37,477 bases of DNA from Burkholderia sp. LMG 13014 (GTDB lineage Bacteria; Pseudomonadota; Gammaproteobacteria; Burkholderiales; Burkholderiaceae). The translations under genes and the position numbers were made by a program. The notes under the pieces were generated by a model, which saw only the letters and a list, made by a program, of their open reading frames with translations, was not told the DNA's origin and searched no databases. Shown here piece after piece: positions 25,358 through 34,179 of the stretch; the stretch's first letter is position 1, and each line of letters begins with the position of its first letter. The DNA lies in NCBI RefSeq assembly GCF_905232215.1, contig NZ_CAJNKE010000019.1, forward strand, positions 1 through 37,477, read 5' to 3'.

Positions 25358-25912
25358 TCACGCGTCCGCGCGCGCCTTCAGCACCGTCCACTCGACCGCG
25401 ACCGGATCGTGGTCGGCGCTCGAGATCCACGCGGCGCCGTCCTGCACCGTGCATTGCAGGCGCATCGTGCGCTCCGCGAGTTTCCCGAGCGCGGCTGCGA
25501 CACCGTCATCCAGCGACAGCACCTGCACGTTGCGCAGCCGTTCGACCTTGCTGCGCACGCCCTGCCACCAGATATCCGACGTCTTGCCGCCGTATGCGAT
25601 CACCGTGACCTGCCCGGCGCGGCCGGCCGCCTTGGAGATGCGCCGTTCGTCCGGCTGGCCGGCTTCGATCCAGACGTCGATCGCGCCCGTCAGGTCCTTC
25701 TGCCACAGATCGGGCTCGTCGACGTCCGACAGCCCCTTGCAGAATTCGAGCCGCTCGTGCGCGAACAGCGCGAACGCGACGATGCGCACCATCATCCGGT
25801 CGTCGGTTTCCGACGGATGGCGCGCCACCGTCAGTGCGTGATCGGCGTAGTAATGCCGATCCATGTCGGCGATTTGCAGTTCGGCTTTGTAGATCGTGGA
25901 TTTCAGCGCCAT
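25358..25912 (-). CDS. yaeQ: YaeQ family protein
   Basis: A 184-residue protein of the YaeQ family, shown by the start MALKSTIYKAELQIADMDRHYY, the central RHPSETDDRMMVRIVAFALFAHE and the segment LSDVDEPDLWQKDLTGAIDVWIEAGQP. The fold resembles PD-(D/E)XK nucleases. E. coli YaeQ was once linked to RfaH suppression, but its cellular role is not settled. I chose the ATG at 25912 because the family begins exactly there; a longer reading to 25996 adds unrelated residues. It converges with the VOC gene, and a GC-rich hairpin (26007-26030) lies in the gap upstream. Confidence 0.93.
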   Translation of the reverse strand: MALKSTIYKAELQIADMDRHYYADHALTVARHPSETDDRMMVRIVAFALFAHERLEFCKGLSDVDEPDLWQKDLTGAIDVWIEAGQPDERRISKAAGRAGQVTVIAYGGKTSDIWWQGVRSKVERLRNVQVLSLDDGVAAALGKLAERTMRLQCTVQDGAAWISSADHDPVAVEWTVLKARADA

Positions 25913-26101
25913 GCGGATGCGGCCCGGGCGGGCATTCGGTTCGGTCGGGCCGTGATGATACCGAATGCGCGGCGTCCGGCGCGTGTCATGTGCCACCCAC
26001 AGCGCAACGGCCCGGCATGGGCCGGGCCGTGTTCGGTTCGCGCCGCCGGCCGATCGGGCCGGCGCGCTCGCGCGTCGTGCGACGGCGCGGTGATGGGACG
26101 G

Positions 26102-26449
26102 TTATTGCTTGACGAAGCGCGAATCGGTCCAGAGCCCCTGCTGGTCGCTGTTGTCGGCGCTGACGAACTGCACGTCGCCCTGATCGACCGACACCACGCG
26201 GAAACGCTGGCCTTCCGGCACCGACAGGCAACGGTAGTCGTCGAAGTATTGCTGCTTCGCCTGCGACTTGCCGTCACGCTCGTGACTCAGTACGGAGTCC
26301 AGATTGTCTTTCGACAGGCAGCCCCATGCGTTCTTCGTCAACTGGATTTCCTGCGTCGGCTTGACGGCCGAATCGCCGCCCGCCTGGGCAATCGACACCG
26401 CGCAAAATGCGCCGACGAGGGCAAAAAGGATACCGGTACGCTTCATCAT
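26102..26449 (-). CDS. Small exported protein of unknown function
   Basis: A 115-residue protein with a clear signal peptide (KRTGILFALVGAFCAVSI, cleavage at AQA near residue 23). The mature domain has two cysteines (in WGCLSKD and DYRCLSV) that could form a disulfide. It has a repeated pattern of short beta-like strands and ends in a conserved-looking LWTDSRFVKQ. The spacing CL...CL and the phrase RFRVVSVDQGDVQFVS suggest a small beta-barrel periplasmic domain, but I do not recognise the family. GGAGA lies about six bases before the ATG; the ATG at 26446 is equally possible. It is monocistronic. Confidence 0.75.
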   Translation of the reverse strand: MMKRTGILFALVGAFCAVSIAQAGGDSAVKPTQEIQLTKNAWGCLSKDNLDSVLSHERDGKSQAKQQYFDDYRCLSVPEGQRFRVVSVDQGDVQFVSADNSDQQGLWTDSRFVKQ

Positions 26450-26937
26450 GTTCTGTCTCCAGGCTTGCGGGCACCAGGCTTGGGTTAGCTATGTGTTTAA
26501 AGGTGATCGTGAACCCGCGTTTTTCACTTTAGAAGACCGGCAAGCGATAGCAAGCACATTTGTTGTGCGACCGCAATAGCGGCGGATTGTCGCACCCCGT
26601 GCGCAGCCCGTCTTTCGCGCCGCGCGCAGCCGTGACGACGCGTGCCGCCCGGCGGGCAGGCCCGCGACGCTGGGCGGAAAGCGTTGCACAGCAAGACTTT
26701 CAGCAAAATTACCAGGCGGCGATTGAACGGTTTGGATAATCCATTTCGCTATCCGGATCATTTTGATGCGCCGCACATAAAGTCATTCGAAACGATTCGA
26801 CTTTACCGCAACGCGGAATCGTATTTACCTGATACAAGAAAAATGCCAGGTATAAGCGAATCCGTATTTATCCGTACTTCTCCGCATGGTTTCAGCGCCC
26901 GCGGAAGCCCCGCCGCAAGCGCCTTTCGCCAGCGTGT
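26450..26937. other. Gap with an AT-richer patch, no gene seen
   Basis: This 488-bp stretch separates speG from the small exported gene. About 26690-26880 is visibly richer in A and T than its surroundings. An open frame crosses it (26642-26968, plus), but it shows no ribosome binding site, no known domain and arginine-rich ends, so I do not call it. The promoter of the exported protein must lie in 26450-26600. Confidence 0.5.
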
Positions 26938-27495
26938 TTACCCTGCTGTATTCAGGCCGGATGGCTGACGCTCGAAATAATCGCGCTGAAAAATGCACAT
27001 GCGATAAGCGTTGTGATACGCGCCGTTTCCGAAAAATTCTTCCTTCAATTCGGCCTCGTGCTGGAATCCGCATTTCTCGTACACGTGAATCGCCGCCGCA
27101 TTCGACGTATCGACGATCAGGTACAGCTTGCGCATGTTCAGCACCTTGAATGCGTACTCGATCGCGAGGCGCGTCGCCTGGCCCGCATAGCCGCGCCCCT
27201 GGCATTGCGGCGCGATGATGATCTGGAACTCGCCGCGGCGATGGATGTAGTCGAGCTCGATCAGCTCGACGAGGCCGACCAGTTCACCTTGTGCGTCAAC
27301 CGCGACAAAACGGCGCTCGCGCTGGTCGTGCACGTGGCGGTCGTACAGTTGTGACAGTTCCGAGAAGGTTTCGTACGGCTCCTCGAACCAGTAGCGCATG
27401 ATCTTTGCGTCGTTGTTCAGCTCGTGGACGAAGCGCAGGTCCTGGCGCTCCAGCGGCCGCAGCGCGAGCGTGTTGGTATCGTTCTGGAGTTGCAT
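26938..27495 (-). CDS. speG: Spermidine N1-acetyltransferase
   Basis: A GNAT-family acetyltransferase of 185 residues; E. coli SpeG has 186. It acetylates spermidine with acetyl-CoA to relieve polyamine excess. The family reads [20 protein letters not shown] at the start. The acetyl-CoA loop is [19 protein letters not shown], followed by [20 protein letters not shown] and a C-terminal FQRDYFE. I chose the ATG at 27495 because AGGA lies seven bases upstream; the ATG at 27501 is too close to it. It is divergent from the small membrane gene at 27634. Confidence 0.92.
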   Translation of the reverse strand: MQLQNDTNTLALRPLERQDLRFVHELNNDAKIMRYWFEEPYETFSELSQLYDRHVHDQRERRFVAVDAQGELVGLVELIELDYIHRRGEFQIIIAPQCQGRGYAGQATRLAIEYAFKVLNMRKLYLIVDTSNAAAIHVYEKCGFQHEAELKEEFFGNGAYHNAYRMCIFQRDYFERQPSGLNTAG

Positions 27496-27633
27496 GGTCA
27501 TGTCCTTTTTGATGCCGGCGCCCGTGCGGCAAGGCCGCATCCGGGCCTGTTCCGCACTGTAAGAAATTGAACGCGGGCGAAGTTCAGAGCCTAGAATGGG
27601 AGCAAGGGTTCCTGCCACCGCGAGGAGGCTATC

Positions 27634-27804
27634 GTGATCGAGCAAGTCATACTCGGAATTTTCCTCGTGCTGCCGCTCGTGATCGTAGCGGCGCTGTTTT
27701 CCGACGAACTTTGGCAGGAACATCGGCGCCAGCATCCGCGCGACGAAAACGCACCGCACATCGACTGGAAGCATCCGTGGCGCCGCGTGCGACGCGAGCA
27801 TTGA
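27634..27804 (+). CDS. Small single-pass membrane protein, 56 residues
   Basis: A short gene beginning with GTG at 27634, preceded by GAGGAGG at a spacing of six. This is one of the strongest ribosome binding sites in the window. The product starts [20 protein letters not shown], one hydrophobic helix (residues 4-22). A charged, His- and Arg-rich cytoplasmic tail follows (residues 27-56), with three Trp. A possible promoter is TTGAAC (27567-27572) with TAGAAT (27592-27597), 19 apart. I do not recognise a family. It is divergent from speG. Confidence 0.65.
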   Translation: MIEQVILGIFLVLPLVIVAALFSDELWQEHRRQHPRDENAPHIDWKHPWRRVRREH

Positions 27805-27972
27805 GTCGATCGCCGTCCATTCGCGGGGTATGCCGGCCTGGCCGCCCTGGAATGTGAACGCGTGATGCACCCCGTGACGCGCCCCGTGACGTGTCCCATC
27901 AAGCACCCGAATTCCGCCGCGATCCGAATACCACGCAAGCCACTCAACCCGCTCACCCCGCGAGACGCCGCC

Positions 27973-28221
27973 GTGAACGACCAGCCCGCCCAGCCTCCGC
28001 ACGACATTCCCAACGAAACGATCGACCTGCAGATCGCCGACGTGCTGGCGGCTGTCCGCTACCCGGCCAACAAGGATGCGATCGTCGATGCCGCGCGCGA
28101 CGCCGGTGCCAGCAATGAAGTGCTGTCGATGCTCGACGGCCTGCCCGAACAGGACTACGCGGACGTCAACGCCGTCACGCACTGGGTCGCCGGCAACTTC
28201 GGCCCCGGCCTCGGGGTTTGA
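27973..28221 (+). CDS. DUF2795 domain protein
   Basis: An 82-residue protein whose core (about residues 17-75) reads [19 protein letters not shown] and [18 protein letters not shown], the pattern of DUF2795, a small helical domain of unknown function. I prefer the GTG at 27973 because the conserved part starts soon after it. An ATG at 27862 in the same frame would add 37 proline- and arginine-rich residues with no family look. The ribosome binding site is weak for both. A cytoplasmic location is likely. Confidence 0.72.
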   Translation: MNDQPAQPPHDIPNETIDLQIADVLAAVRYPANKDAIVDAARDAGASNEVLSMLDGLPEQDYADVNAVTHWVAGNFGPGLGV

Positions 28222-28330
28222 GCCCGCACCCATAACGCGATAGCATCAGGCCGCACCGGTCGCGCAGCGGCCGGCTGCCTGTCGCCCGGCGCAAGACCGG
28301 GCGTGTCCGCCTACGTGCCCGGGGAACTCC

Positions 28331-29689
28331 ATGGAAGGCATCCTGATCCAGCACACGACACGCCGTCAACTCTGGTTCGGCGCACTGGCGGCGCTCGTCA
28401 TCGTGCTCGCGCTCGGGATCGCCGCGCCGCACGCGAACGTTGCGCTGCCGGCCATCGAGCCGTTCATGCCGATGTGTGCGCTCACCGTGTTCACCACCGC
28501 GAGCATCGCGGCGTTCTTTCTCGGCGCGCAGTTCACCGTGACGCGCCAGCCGGTGCTCGGCGCGCTCGGCGGCGCCTACGCGTTCACCGCGCTCGCCGTC
28601 GCGCTGCAACTGCTCACCTTTCCCGGCGTATTCGCGCCGCACGGGCTGCTAGGCGCGCAACCGCAAAGCGCCGCGTGGATGTGGATCTTCTGGCACGCCG
28701 GCTTCCCGGGTTTCGTGATGGTCGCGCTGCTCGCGCGCGAGCGGCTGACGCGCTCACCGATCGGCGCGCAGCAGACACGCCGGTGGACGCTCGCCCTGAT
28801 CGGCGGGCCGGCTGCCGTCGCCGGGCTGCTGTGCGTGGTCACGCTGAACGTGTCGCTGCCACCCGCGTTTCATCCACCAGGCGACGCGGCCGTGCTGCCC
28901 GTCAGCGGCGTCGCGCTGGTCGTGTGGCTGCTCAATGCGCTGGCGCTCGTTGCCGTGCTGGCCACCGGCCGGCTGCGCACGACGCTCGACCTGTGGCTCG
29001 CGATCGCGGTGCTCGCATGCCTCACCGACACGACGCTGAACCTGATGAGCACCAATCGCTTCACGGTCGGCTGGTATCTCGCGCGCGTATTCAGCATGTT
29101 CTCGCCGGGCGTGCTCGTATGCGTACTCGCGTGGGAAGTGACGATGCTGTACCAGCGGCTGTTCGAGGCGCACGCGACGCTGATCCGCTCATCCGCGCGC
29201 GACGGGCTGACGGGCGCGTTCAACCGCATGCACTTCAACGATCATTTCCACACGCTGTTCCTGCAGGCGCGACGGCAAGGCGAACCGCTGTCGCTGCTGA
29301 TGGTCGACGTCGATCGCTTCAAGGCGTACAACGACGCGTTCGGTCACGTGAAGGGCGACGCATGCCTGATCGCGGTCGCGAATGCGCTGGCCGGCGCGGT
29401 GCGGCGGCCAGCGGACATCGTCGCGCGTTACGGTGGCGAGGAGTTCGCGATCGTGCTGCCGAACACGGGGGCGCGCGGCGCGCGGGTGGTCGCCGAGGAA
29501 GCACGTGAAGCGGTGCTGCGGCTCGATCTCGCGATGCCGGCGTCACCGGCCGGGCGCGTGAGCGTGAGTGTCGGCTGCGCGACCGTGTCGGCCGACGATC
29601 TCTCGACACCCGATGCGTTGATCGAAGCCGCCGATGCCGCACTGTATCGCGCGAAGGATACCGGGCGAAACAGGGTCGTCACCGCCTGA
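28331..29689 (+). CDS. Membrane-anchored diguanylate cyclase (GGDEF)
   Basis: A 452-residue inner-membrane enzyme making cyclic di-GMP. The first about 270 residues hold roughly seven hydrophobic segments, resembling a MASE4-type sensor. The GGDEF domain (about 285-450) has the active-site loop GGEEF (368-372). The metal-binding DVDRF (326-330) and FGHVKGD (337-343) are also present. RPAD at 359-362 lies exactly five residues before GGEEF, which is an intact RxxD inhibitory site, so product inhibition is expected. All catalytic residues are intact, so it is probably active. The signal it senses is unknown. It is monocistronic. Confidence 0.94.
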   Translation: MEGILIQHTTRRQLWFGALAALVIVLALGIAAPHANVALPAIEPFMPMCALTVFTTASIAAFFLGAQFTVTRQPVLGALGGAYAFTALAVALQLLTFPGVFAPHGLLGAQPQSAAWMWIFWHAGFPGFVMVALLARERLTRSPIGAQQTRRWTLALIGGPAAVAGLLCVVTLNVSLPPAFHPPGDAAVLPVSGVALVVWLLNALALVAVLATGRLRTTLDLWLAIAVLACLTDTTLNLMSTNRFTVGWYLARVFSMFSPGVLVCVLAWEVTMLYQRLFEAHATLIRSSARDGLTGAFNRMHFNDHFHTLFLQARRQGEPLSLLMVDVDRFKAYNDAFGHVKGDACLIAVANALAGAVRRPADIVARYGGEEFAIVLPNTGARGARVVAEEAREAVLRLDLAMPASPAGRVSVSVGCATVSADDLSTPDALIEAADAALYRAKDTGRNRVVTA

Positions 29690-29716
29690 AAACGTCTGCT
29701 GTTTGGGGATTTGTTA

Positions 29717-29731
29717 CGGTCATTGTGACCG
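29717..29731. promoter_or_regulatory. Perfect 15-bp palindrome upstream of the mini-lipoprotein
   Basis: CGGTCA (29717-29722) and TGACCG (29726-29731) form a perfect dyad with a 3-base centre, in an AT-richer patch about 110 bases before the lipoprotein gene. GTTACGG is repeated at 29714-29719 (as TTACGG) and 29744-29750. This suggests an operator for an unknown regulator. Confidence 0.35.
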
Positions 29732-29839
29732 AAATAATCCGCCGTTACGGATTGCAGAACAGGGAAACGATCGCTTACAGCCGGTGTTGCGGGTGCTCGC
29801 TATGCTGGGTTCCATATTGAATCCGAGCAGGTGAGCGCC

Positions 29840-29968
29840 ATGAAGAAAACCCTTTTGCTGATTGCAGGCGTCGCAGTGTTGCTGAGCGGCTGTATCGTCG
29901 TGCCGGATGGCGGTGGCTACTACGGTGGTGGCGGCTACTACCACCATCATCATCGGGACTGGGATTGA
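29840..29968 (+). CDS. Tiny lipoprotein with Gly/Tyr/His-rich tail, 42 residues
   Basis: A short gene with AGGTGA six bases before its ATG. The product has a textbook lipoprotein signal: MKKTLLLIAG followed by the lipobox LLSGC, with lipidated Cys18. The mature peptide has only 25 residues: a short hydrophobic stretch, alternating Gly/Tyr repeats, four consecutive His and the ending RDWD. The His cluster could bind metal. Residue 19 is Ile, not Asp, so outer-membrane sorting is expected. The family is unknown. It follows the diguanylate cyclase by 150 bases and is divergent from no gene. Confidence 0.75.
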   Translation: MKKTLLLIAGVAVLLSGCIVVPDGGGYYGGGGYYHHHHRDWD

Positions 29969-30089
29969 TGTCGTGACGTGCGGCACGCTTCGGCAGGCGG
30001 ATGGCTGAAGCATCGTCGCGAACGGGCGATTCGCCTGCATCGACGGCCGTGCCGCCCGATGCAGGCCGACGCGCCGAACCGCACCATGA

Positions 30090-30857
30090 TCAGGCCGGGC
30101 GGGTCAGCCTGGCATGCGTCAGAAATACCTGCAGCGCAGCGAGCGTTTCGTAGTGAAGGCGCTCGAGCCGCGCATCCTTTTTCGCTTCCGCGATCAGATT
30201 GCCTCGCCCATCCCGCTTGTATGGCTCGCCCAGCAGGTCGGCCATGTCGAACTGATAGTAGGTACGGTCGCCATACGGCCGCTTGCCGTCGATGTAGGGC
30301 ATCGGCCAGAAATCCCCTTCACCCAGCACGTCCTCGATCGCGTCCGAATCGACCGTCCTCCAGTTGGCGCCCCTCAGCACGGCGAGATGCGCAGCGCGAA
30401 ACTGGAAACGGCCCGACGCGTCGACGCCGCTTTCCTTGAACGCGAACAGTTTGCGCAGCGCCGGCGGGATCGTGTATTGCCCCGGCGCAAGCGTGCCGGC
30501 CCCCGCCACGAACTGCGGCACGAGCCGACCGAGTTCGGCCAGCGTGCGAATGGCGAGCACATCGTCGTCGGTTTTGAGTGCCGCCTTGGCCAGCGCGATC
30601 GGTGGCCCGTCGCCGATCAGCGGCTGCGACGGATCGATACCGGGCGCACCGGATTCGACCGGCACCCACATCACACGAAGCCGGTTCATCAGCGCGACGT
30701 GGCGCGCGGCCAGGTCGGGACGTGCAGCACCGTCGGCAAAGACGGCGCGGATGATCGCGTTGCGGTCGATCGATTGCGACGCGGTGGGCGCGCCCGATGC
30801 CGCGCGGGCGGCCAGCACGGGAAGGGCGGCAAGGAAGTGGCGGCGGGACAGGGACAT
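30090..30857 (-). CDS. Exported protein of unknown function
   Basis: A 255-residue protein with a possible Tat signal (SRRHFLAALPVLAARAASG, cleavage after about residue 22). The mature part has an N-terminal helical region (SIDRNAIIRAVFADG and DLAARHVALMNRLRVMWVPV). An acidic, aromatic C-terminal half follows, with GEGDFWPMPYIDGKRPYGDRT. No catalytic motif that I know is visible. It stands alone between the mini-lipoprotein and the unknown two-helix membrane protein, on the minus strand. The name 'exported hypothetical protein' is as far as the sequence supports. Confidence 0.75.
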   Translation of the reverse strand: MSLSRRHFLAALPVLAARAASGAPTASQSIDRNAIIRAVFADGAARPDLAARHVALMNRLRVMWVPVESGAPGIDPSQPLIGDGPPIALAKAALKTDDDVLAIRTLAELGRLVPQFVAGAGTLAPGQYTIPPALRKLFAFKESGVDASGRFQFRAAHLAVLRGANWRTVDSDAIEDVLGEGDFWPMPYIDGKRPYGDRTYYQFDMADLLGEPYKRDGRGNLIAEAKKDARLERLHYETLAALQVFLTHARLTRPA

Positions 30858-31043
30858 GGTTGGCGGTCGTGCGAGAAAGCAGGATCGGTCGGGGTGCTAC
30901 GACGCTCGGCACCGCACGTTGCCCGATGGCGATCGCGCGGCGCGGATGCGCTCGTCAGGCAAGCCCGACCGCGTCGGGAGTCGGCTCGTTCGGCCCGACG
31001 CAATGTAGCATCCGGTGCGACGACGAACCATCTGGCAAGACTG

Positions 31044-31745
31044 TCAGGCGGCGACGGACGAGACTTCCGCCGAAGGAGACAGATTCCGGACGACGAGGCG
31101 ATCGACCTCGGCTTGAGCCGCCGCGATTTTCGCGTCTGCCGCGACAATGCTCTTCTGGTGGCTGTAGCGCGCGAAGAGAATCGAACCGAGGATCACGAGA
31201 ACGAAGACGACATTGGTCACGGCCGTCGTATCGTCTGCGAACCTGCCGGCCACGGTACCGATGATCGCGCCGCCCATCACGCCGAACACGGCAGCGAAGA
31301 TGCCATCGCCGATCCAGCTCTTCGAAGGATATTTGAGCCGCGCGAGATTGAGCGCGGAAACGGCATCCACGACGCCCACCACCTCGCCACGTGCAGCCCG
31401 GAGTTGCACCTCGATCACGTCCACCAGGTGCCGGGCACGCTCCTTATCCGATGCGGTGAGAATGCCTGCGTTGTAATAGGCCAGCAGGACGCGTTCCGAT
31501 TCGTTCCACTCGGCATCCAGATCGATCGAAATCAGGCCTTTTTCCTTCAGATAGTCCCACCCGACTTTGGCATCGTTGAGCTCGATATAAGCGCCGTGCG
31601 ATGCGCAACACTCGAGGACCGCCAACGCCCGGCGTAACGCAAGATCCAGCGCGACGCGGTCATTCGCTCGCGAGTGCTGGTTTTTCGTCAGGTCGACGGT
31701 CGAGTTGCCGGATGACTCGCGGCGCTTTCCGAATCCGAATCCCAT
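31044..31745 (-). CDS. Two-helix membrane protein of unknown function
   Basis: A 233-residue protein with a soluble N-terminal domain (about residues 28-140, helical, with two adjacent Cys at 46-47). Two membrane helices follow (about 146-167 with GVMGGAIIG, and 175-193). A coiled-coil-like C-terminal tail rich in Ala, Lys and Asp (about 196-218) ends the protein. The start MGFGFGKRRE is not a signal peptide. I do not recognise a family. The gene uses more A/T than its neighbours and is alone, which could mean recent acquisition. The start at 31745 is the first in frame. Confidence 0.7.
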   Translation of the reverse strand: MGFGFGKRRESSGNSTVDLTKNQHSRANDRVALDLALRRALAVLECCASHGAYIELNDAKVGWDYLKEKGLISIDLDAEWNESERVLLAYYNAGILTASDKERARHLVDVIEVQLRAARGEVVGVVDAVSALNLARLKYPSKSWIGDGIFAAVFGVMGGAIIGTVAGRFADDTTAVTNVVFVLVILGSILFARYSHQKSIVAADAKIAAAQAEVDRLVVRNLSPSAEVSSVAA

Positions 31746-31914
31746 ACATGCCCTCTCTTTGTTTTGACGCCGGGATTTGTTATGTCGAGATTGCCCGGCC
31801 GGACGATTTTACGGCAGGCCGGGTGGGCAAACGGGAGAGCGATCGTGATCGGGTGTTTCGATTAAAGACGAATGACGAGCCACGCAGGATGGTCGAATTT
31901 CAAATGCACCGGCA

Positions 31915-33309
31915 TTACTTCCCGATACAGAACCTGCTGAAAATCACCCCCAGCAGATCATCCGAAGTGAATTCCCCGGTAATCGAATTAAGCTGCTCCT
32001 GCGCGAGCCGCAGTTCCTCGGCAAACAGATCGAGCGACTGCGCCCTTTGCTCCGCATGATCCGCCGCCTGCGCCAGATGCTCCTGCGCGGCCCGCAGCGC
32101 GATCAGATGCCGCTCGCGCGCGAGATACACCCCTTCCGCCCCGGCCTGCCATCCCGCGATCCGCAGCAGTTCCGCACGCAGCATGTCGATCCCGTCGCCG
32201 CGCTTCGCCGACAGATGCACCTCGGTCAGATCACCCTCCGCCGCCGGATGCTCGACACACGCTGCCACGCCGGTCAGATCCGTCTTGTTCAGCACGCGCA
32301 CCACCGGCACGCCGCCCGGAAAGCGCGCCGCGATCGTCTCGTCGTCCGCCGTCATCCCGTTGCGCGAATCCAGCAGATGCAGCACGACATCCGCGCGCTC
32401 GATCTCGCTCCACGTACGCGCGATACCGATCCGCTCGACCTCGTCCTCGGTCTCGCGCAACCCGGCCGTATCGATGATGTGCAGCGGAATCCCTTCGACC
32501 TGGATCGTCTGCGCAACCTTGTCGCGCGTCGTGCCCGCAATCGGCGTCACGATCGCCAGCTCGGCGCCGGCCAGCGCATTCAGCAGCGACGACTTGCCGA
32601 CGTTCGGCTGCCCCGCAAGCACGACCGACAGCCCTTCACGCAGCAACGCCCCCTGCCGCGCGTCGCCCAGCACGTGCGCGAGCTGCGCGCGAATCTTCGC
32701 AAGCTTGCCGCGCGCGTCGGCCGCTTCCAGGAAATCGATCTCTTCTTCCGGAAAATCGAGCGTCGCCTCGACCAGCATCCGCAGCGTGATCACGTCTTCG
32801 ACGAGCGCATGGATCTGCCGCGAGAACGCGCCGTCGAGCGAACGCCCGGCCGAACGCGCGGCGGCTTCGGTGCTCGCCTCGATCAGGTCGGCAACGGCCT
32901 CGGCCTGCGCGAGATCGAGCTTGTCGTTCAGGAACGCGCGCCGCGTGAATTCGCCGGGCTCCGCGAGCCGCAGCCCGAAACCGCGCCCCGCATCGAGGCA
33001 GCGCTGCAGCAGCAGTTGCATCACGATCGGCCCGCCGTGCCCCTGCAGCTCGAGCACGTGCTCGCCGGTGTACGAATGCGGCGCCGGAAAGTACAGCGCG
33101 ATCCCACGGTCGAGCGGCGCGCCGTGCTCGTCGAGGAACGGCACGTAGCTCGCATGGCGCGGGGCGAGCTTCTGCCCGCACAACGCGTCGATCAGCGGCA
33201 ACGCGGCCGCCTCGCCGCCGCGCCCGAACGACACGCGGACGACCCCGATGCCACCCCGGCCGGCAGCAGTGGCAATAGCGACGATCGGATCGGAATCGGT
33301 AGCGAGCAT
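31915..33309 (-). CDS. mnmE: tRNA uridine-5-carboxymethylaminomethyl modification GTPase
   Basis: A 464-residue GTPase that works with MnmG to modify the wobble uridine of several tRNAs. It has an N-terminal tetrahydrofolate-binding domain (1-118) and a helical domain. The inserted G domain has G1 GQPNVGKSS (233-241), the G2/K-loop TPIAGTTRD (255-263), G3 DTAGL (280-284) and G4 NKTD (341-344). The C-terminal catalytic motif FCIGK (Cys461) is at the very end. The ATG at 33309 starts directly on the conserved [19 protein letters not shown]; longer readings add nothing known. It lies downstream of yidC on the same strand, as in many proteobacteria, but is separated from it by the HTH gene. Confidence 0.97.
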   Translation of the reverse strand: MLATDSDPIVAIATAAGRGGIGVVRVSFGRGGEAAALPLIDALCGQKLAPRHASYVPFLDEHGAPLDRGIALYFPAPHSYTGEHVLELQGHGGPIVMQLLLQRCLDAGRGFGLRLAEPGEFTRRAFLNDKLDLAQAEAVADLIEASTEAAARSAGRSLDGAFSRQIHALVEDVITLRMLVEATLDFPEEEIDFLEAADARGKLAKIRAQLAHVLGDARQGALLREGLSVVLAGQPNVGKSSLLNALAGAELAIVTPIAGTTRDKVAQTIQVEGIPLHIIDTAGLRETEDEVERIGIARTWSEIERADVVLHLLDSRNGMTADDETIAARFPGGVPVVRVLNKTDLTGVAACVEHPAAEGDLTEVHLSAKRGDGIDMLRAELLRIAGWQAGAEGVYLARERHLIALRAAQEHLAQAADHAEQRAQSLDLFAEELRLAQEQLNSITGEFTSDDLLGVIFSRFCIGK

Positions 33310-33645
33310 GGGAATCGGATGAATCGGGTGATCAGTGAATATGGTGCGCCCGCGCAACAGTTCGGGCATCGGAACGCCGGCATTGTAGCGTGCCGGCAAG
33401 CAAGCCACCGGCCGCCGCGCAGGATTCGGACACGTCCGAATTTATCCCGATGGGGATAAGGCAAGTATCAGCCCGACGCGATGTCACCGCCACCGTTTCG
33501 GACGAGTATGCCGGCTGGAGCGGCCCAACGCTGCGGCCCTCAATTTCGTACCCCATTCCGGTCAAGACCGGGATTCGTCTGAACGAGATACGTTTATCCC
33601 GAATGGTTGTCTGAAACGCGGCGGCGGAATTGCACAATCTCCCCC
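33310..33645. other. Divergent gap between mnmE and HTH gene, repeated TTTATCCCGA
   Basis: No gene is visible in these 336 bases. TTTATCCCGA occurs at 33441-33450 and at 33593-33602. The first copy runs into a partial dyad, TTATCCC with GGGGATAA (33442-33459). The second is 43 bases before the HTH gene start. It may be the regulator's own operator. The word is not a DnaA box. Confidence 0.4.
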
Positions 33646-34077
33646 ATGCCGACATCCGAAGAAAAAGCCGCGTTCTCGGAACGCCTGAAATTCGCCCTGC
33701 GGCGCAGCCCGGAGAAGGTCACCGGTGCGACTGAGCTGGCGAACCGATTCAATCTGCGCCACCGCGGAGCGCAGCCCGTATCGCCGCAAACCGCGCATAA
33801 ATGGCTGACGGGCCGCACGATTCCGACGTCGGACAAACTCGCCACGCTCGCCGAATGGCTGCGCGTCGAACTCCACTGGCTGCACTACGGCCCGTCGCCG
33901 AGCGTGATCGAACACCCGACGCCGCAACCGCTGCCGCGCGACGAACGCTATCCGCCGACACCCGAGACGATCGAACTCGCGTCGAAGATCGAAGCGTTGT
34001 CGCCGCATCATCGCTACCTCGTGCAGGAACTGGTCGAGCAGTTCTACGGCGACTCGGGCGAAGCGAAGAAGGGCTGA
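33646..34077 (+). CDS. XRE-like helix-turn-helix regulator
   Basis: A 143-residue DNA-binding protein. Residues about 8-75 form an XRE/Cro-like helix-turn-helix (LKFALRRSPEKVTGATELANRF, then VSPQTAHKWLTGRTIPTSDKL, WLRVELHWLHYG). A proline-rich linker and a C-terminal helix pair (TPETIELASKIEAL and YLVQELVEQFYG) follow and probably serve dimerisation. I chose the ATG at 33646; translation upstream adds 13 residues without a family look. It is inserted between mnmE and yidC on the opposite strand, and a bidirectional terminator ends it. Its targets are unknown. Confidence 0.8.
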   Translation: MPTSEEKAAFSERLKFALRRSPEKVTGATELANRFNLRHRGAQPVSPQTAHKWLTGRTIPTSDKLATLAEWLRVELHWLHYGPSPSVIEHPTPQPLPRDERYPPTPETIELASKIEALSPHHRYLVQELVEQFYGDSGEAKKG

Positions 34078-34104
34078 CCCCGCACCGGATCCGCCAAAAG
34101 CAAA

Positions 34105-34136
34105 AAGCCGCATGGGTGAACCATGCGGCTTTTTTT
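34105..34136. terminator. Bidirectional terminator between HTH gene and yidC
   Basis: An 11-bp stem (34105-34115 with 34121-34131, loop GTGAA) is flanked by seven T on the plus side and five A on the left, which gives T on the minus strand. It ends both the HTH gene and the rpmH-rnpA-yidD-yidC transcript. Confidence 0.88.
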
Positions 34137-34179
34137 GCGTGCATCGCGGGCGGCTCGCCGCCCGCGTGTGCAACGGACG

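Noticed and set aside
26642-26968. 108-codon frame in the AT-rich gap
   Set aside because: No ribosome binding site, no recognisable domain, and it overlaps the end of speG on the other strand.
31794-31823. CCCGGCC/GGCCGGG stem after mnmE as a terminator
   Set aside because: No T run follows on the minus strand, and it lies upstream of the 31044 gene stop side, with an unclear role.
33441-33602. TTTATCCCGA words as DnaA boxes
   Set aside because: They share only TTATCC with the DnaA box and lack the required CACA end.
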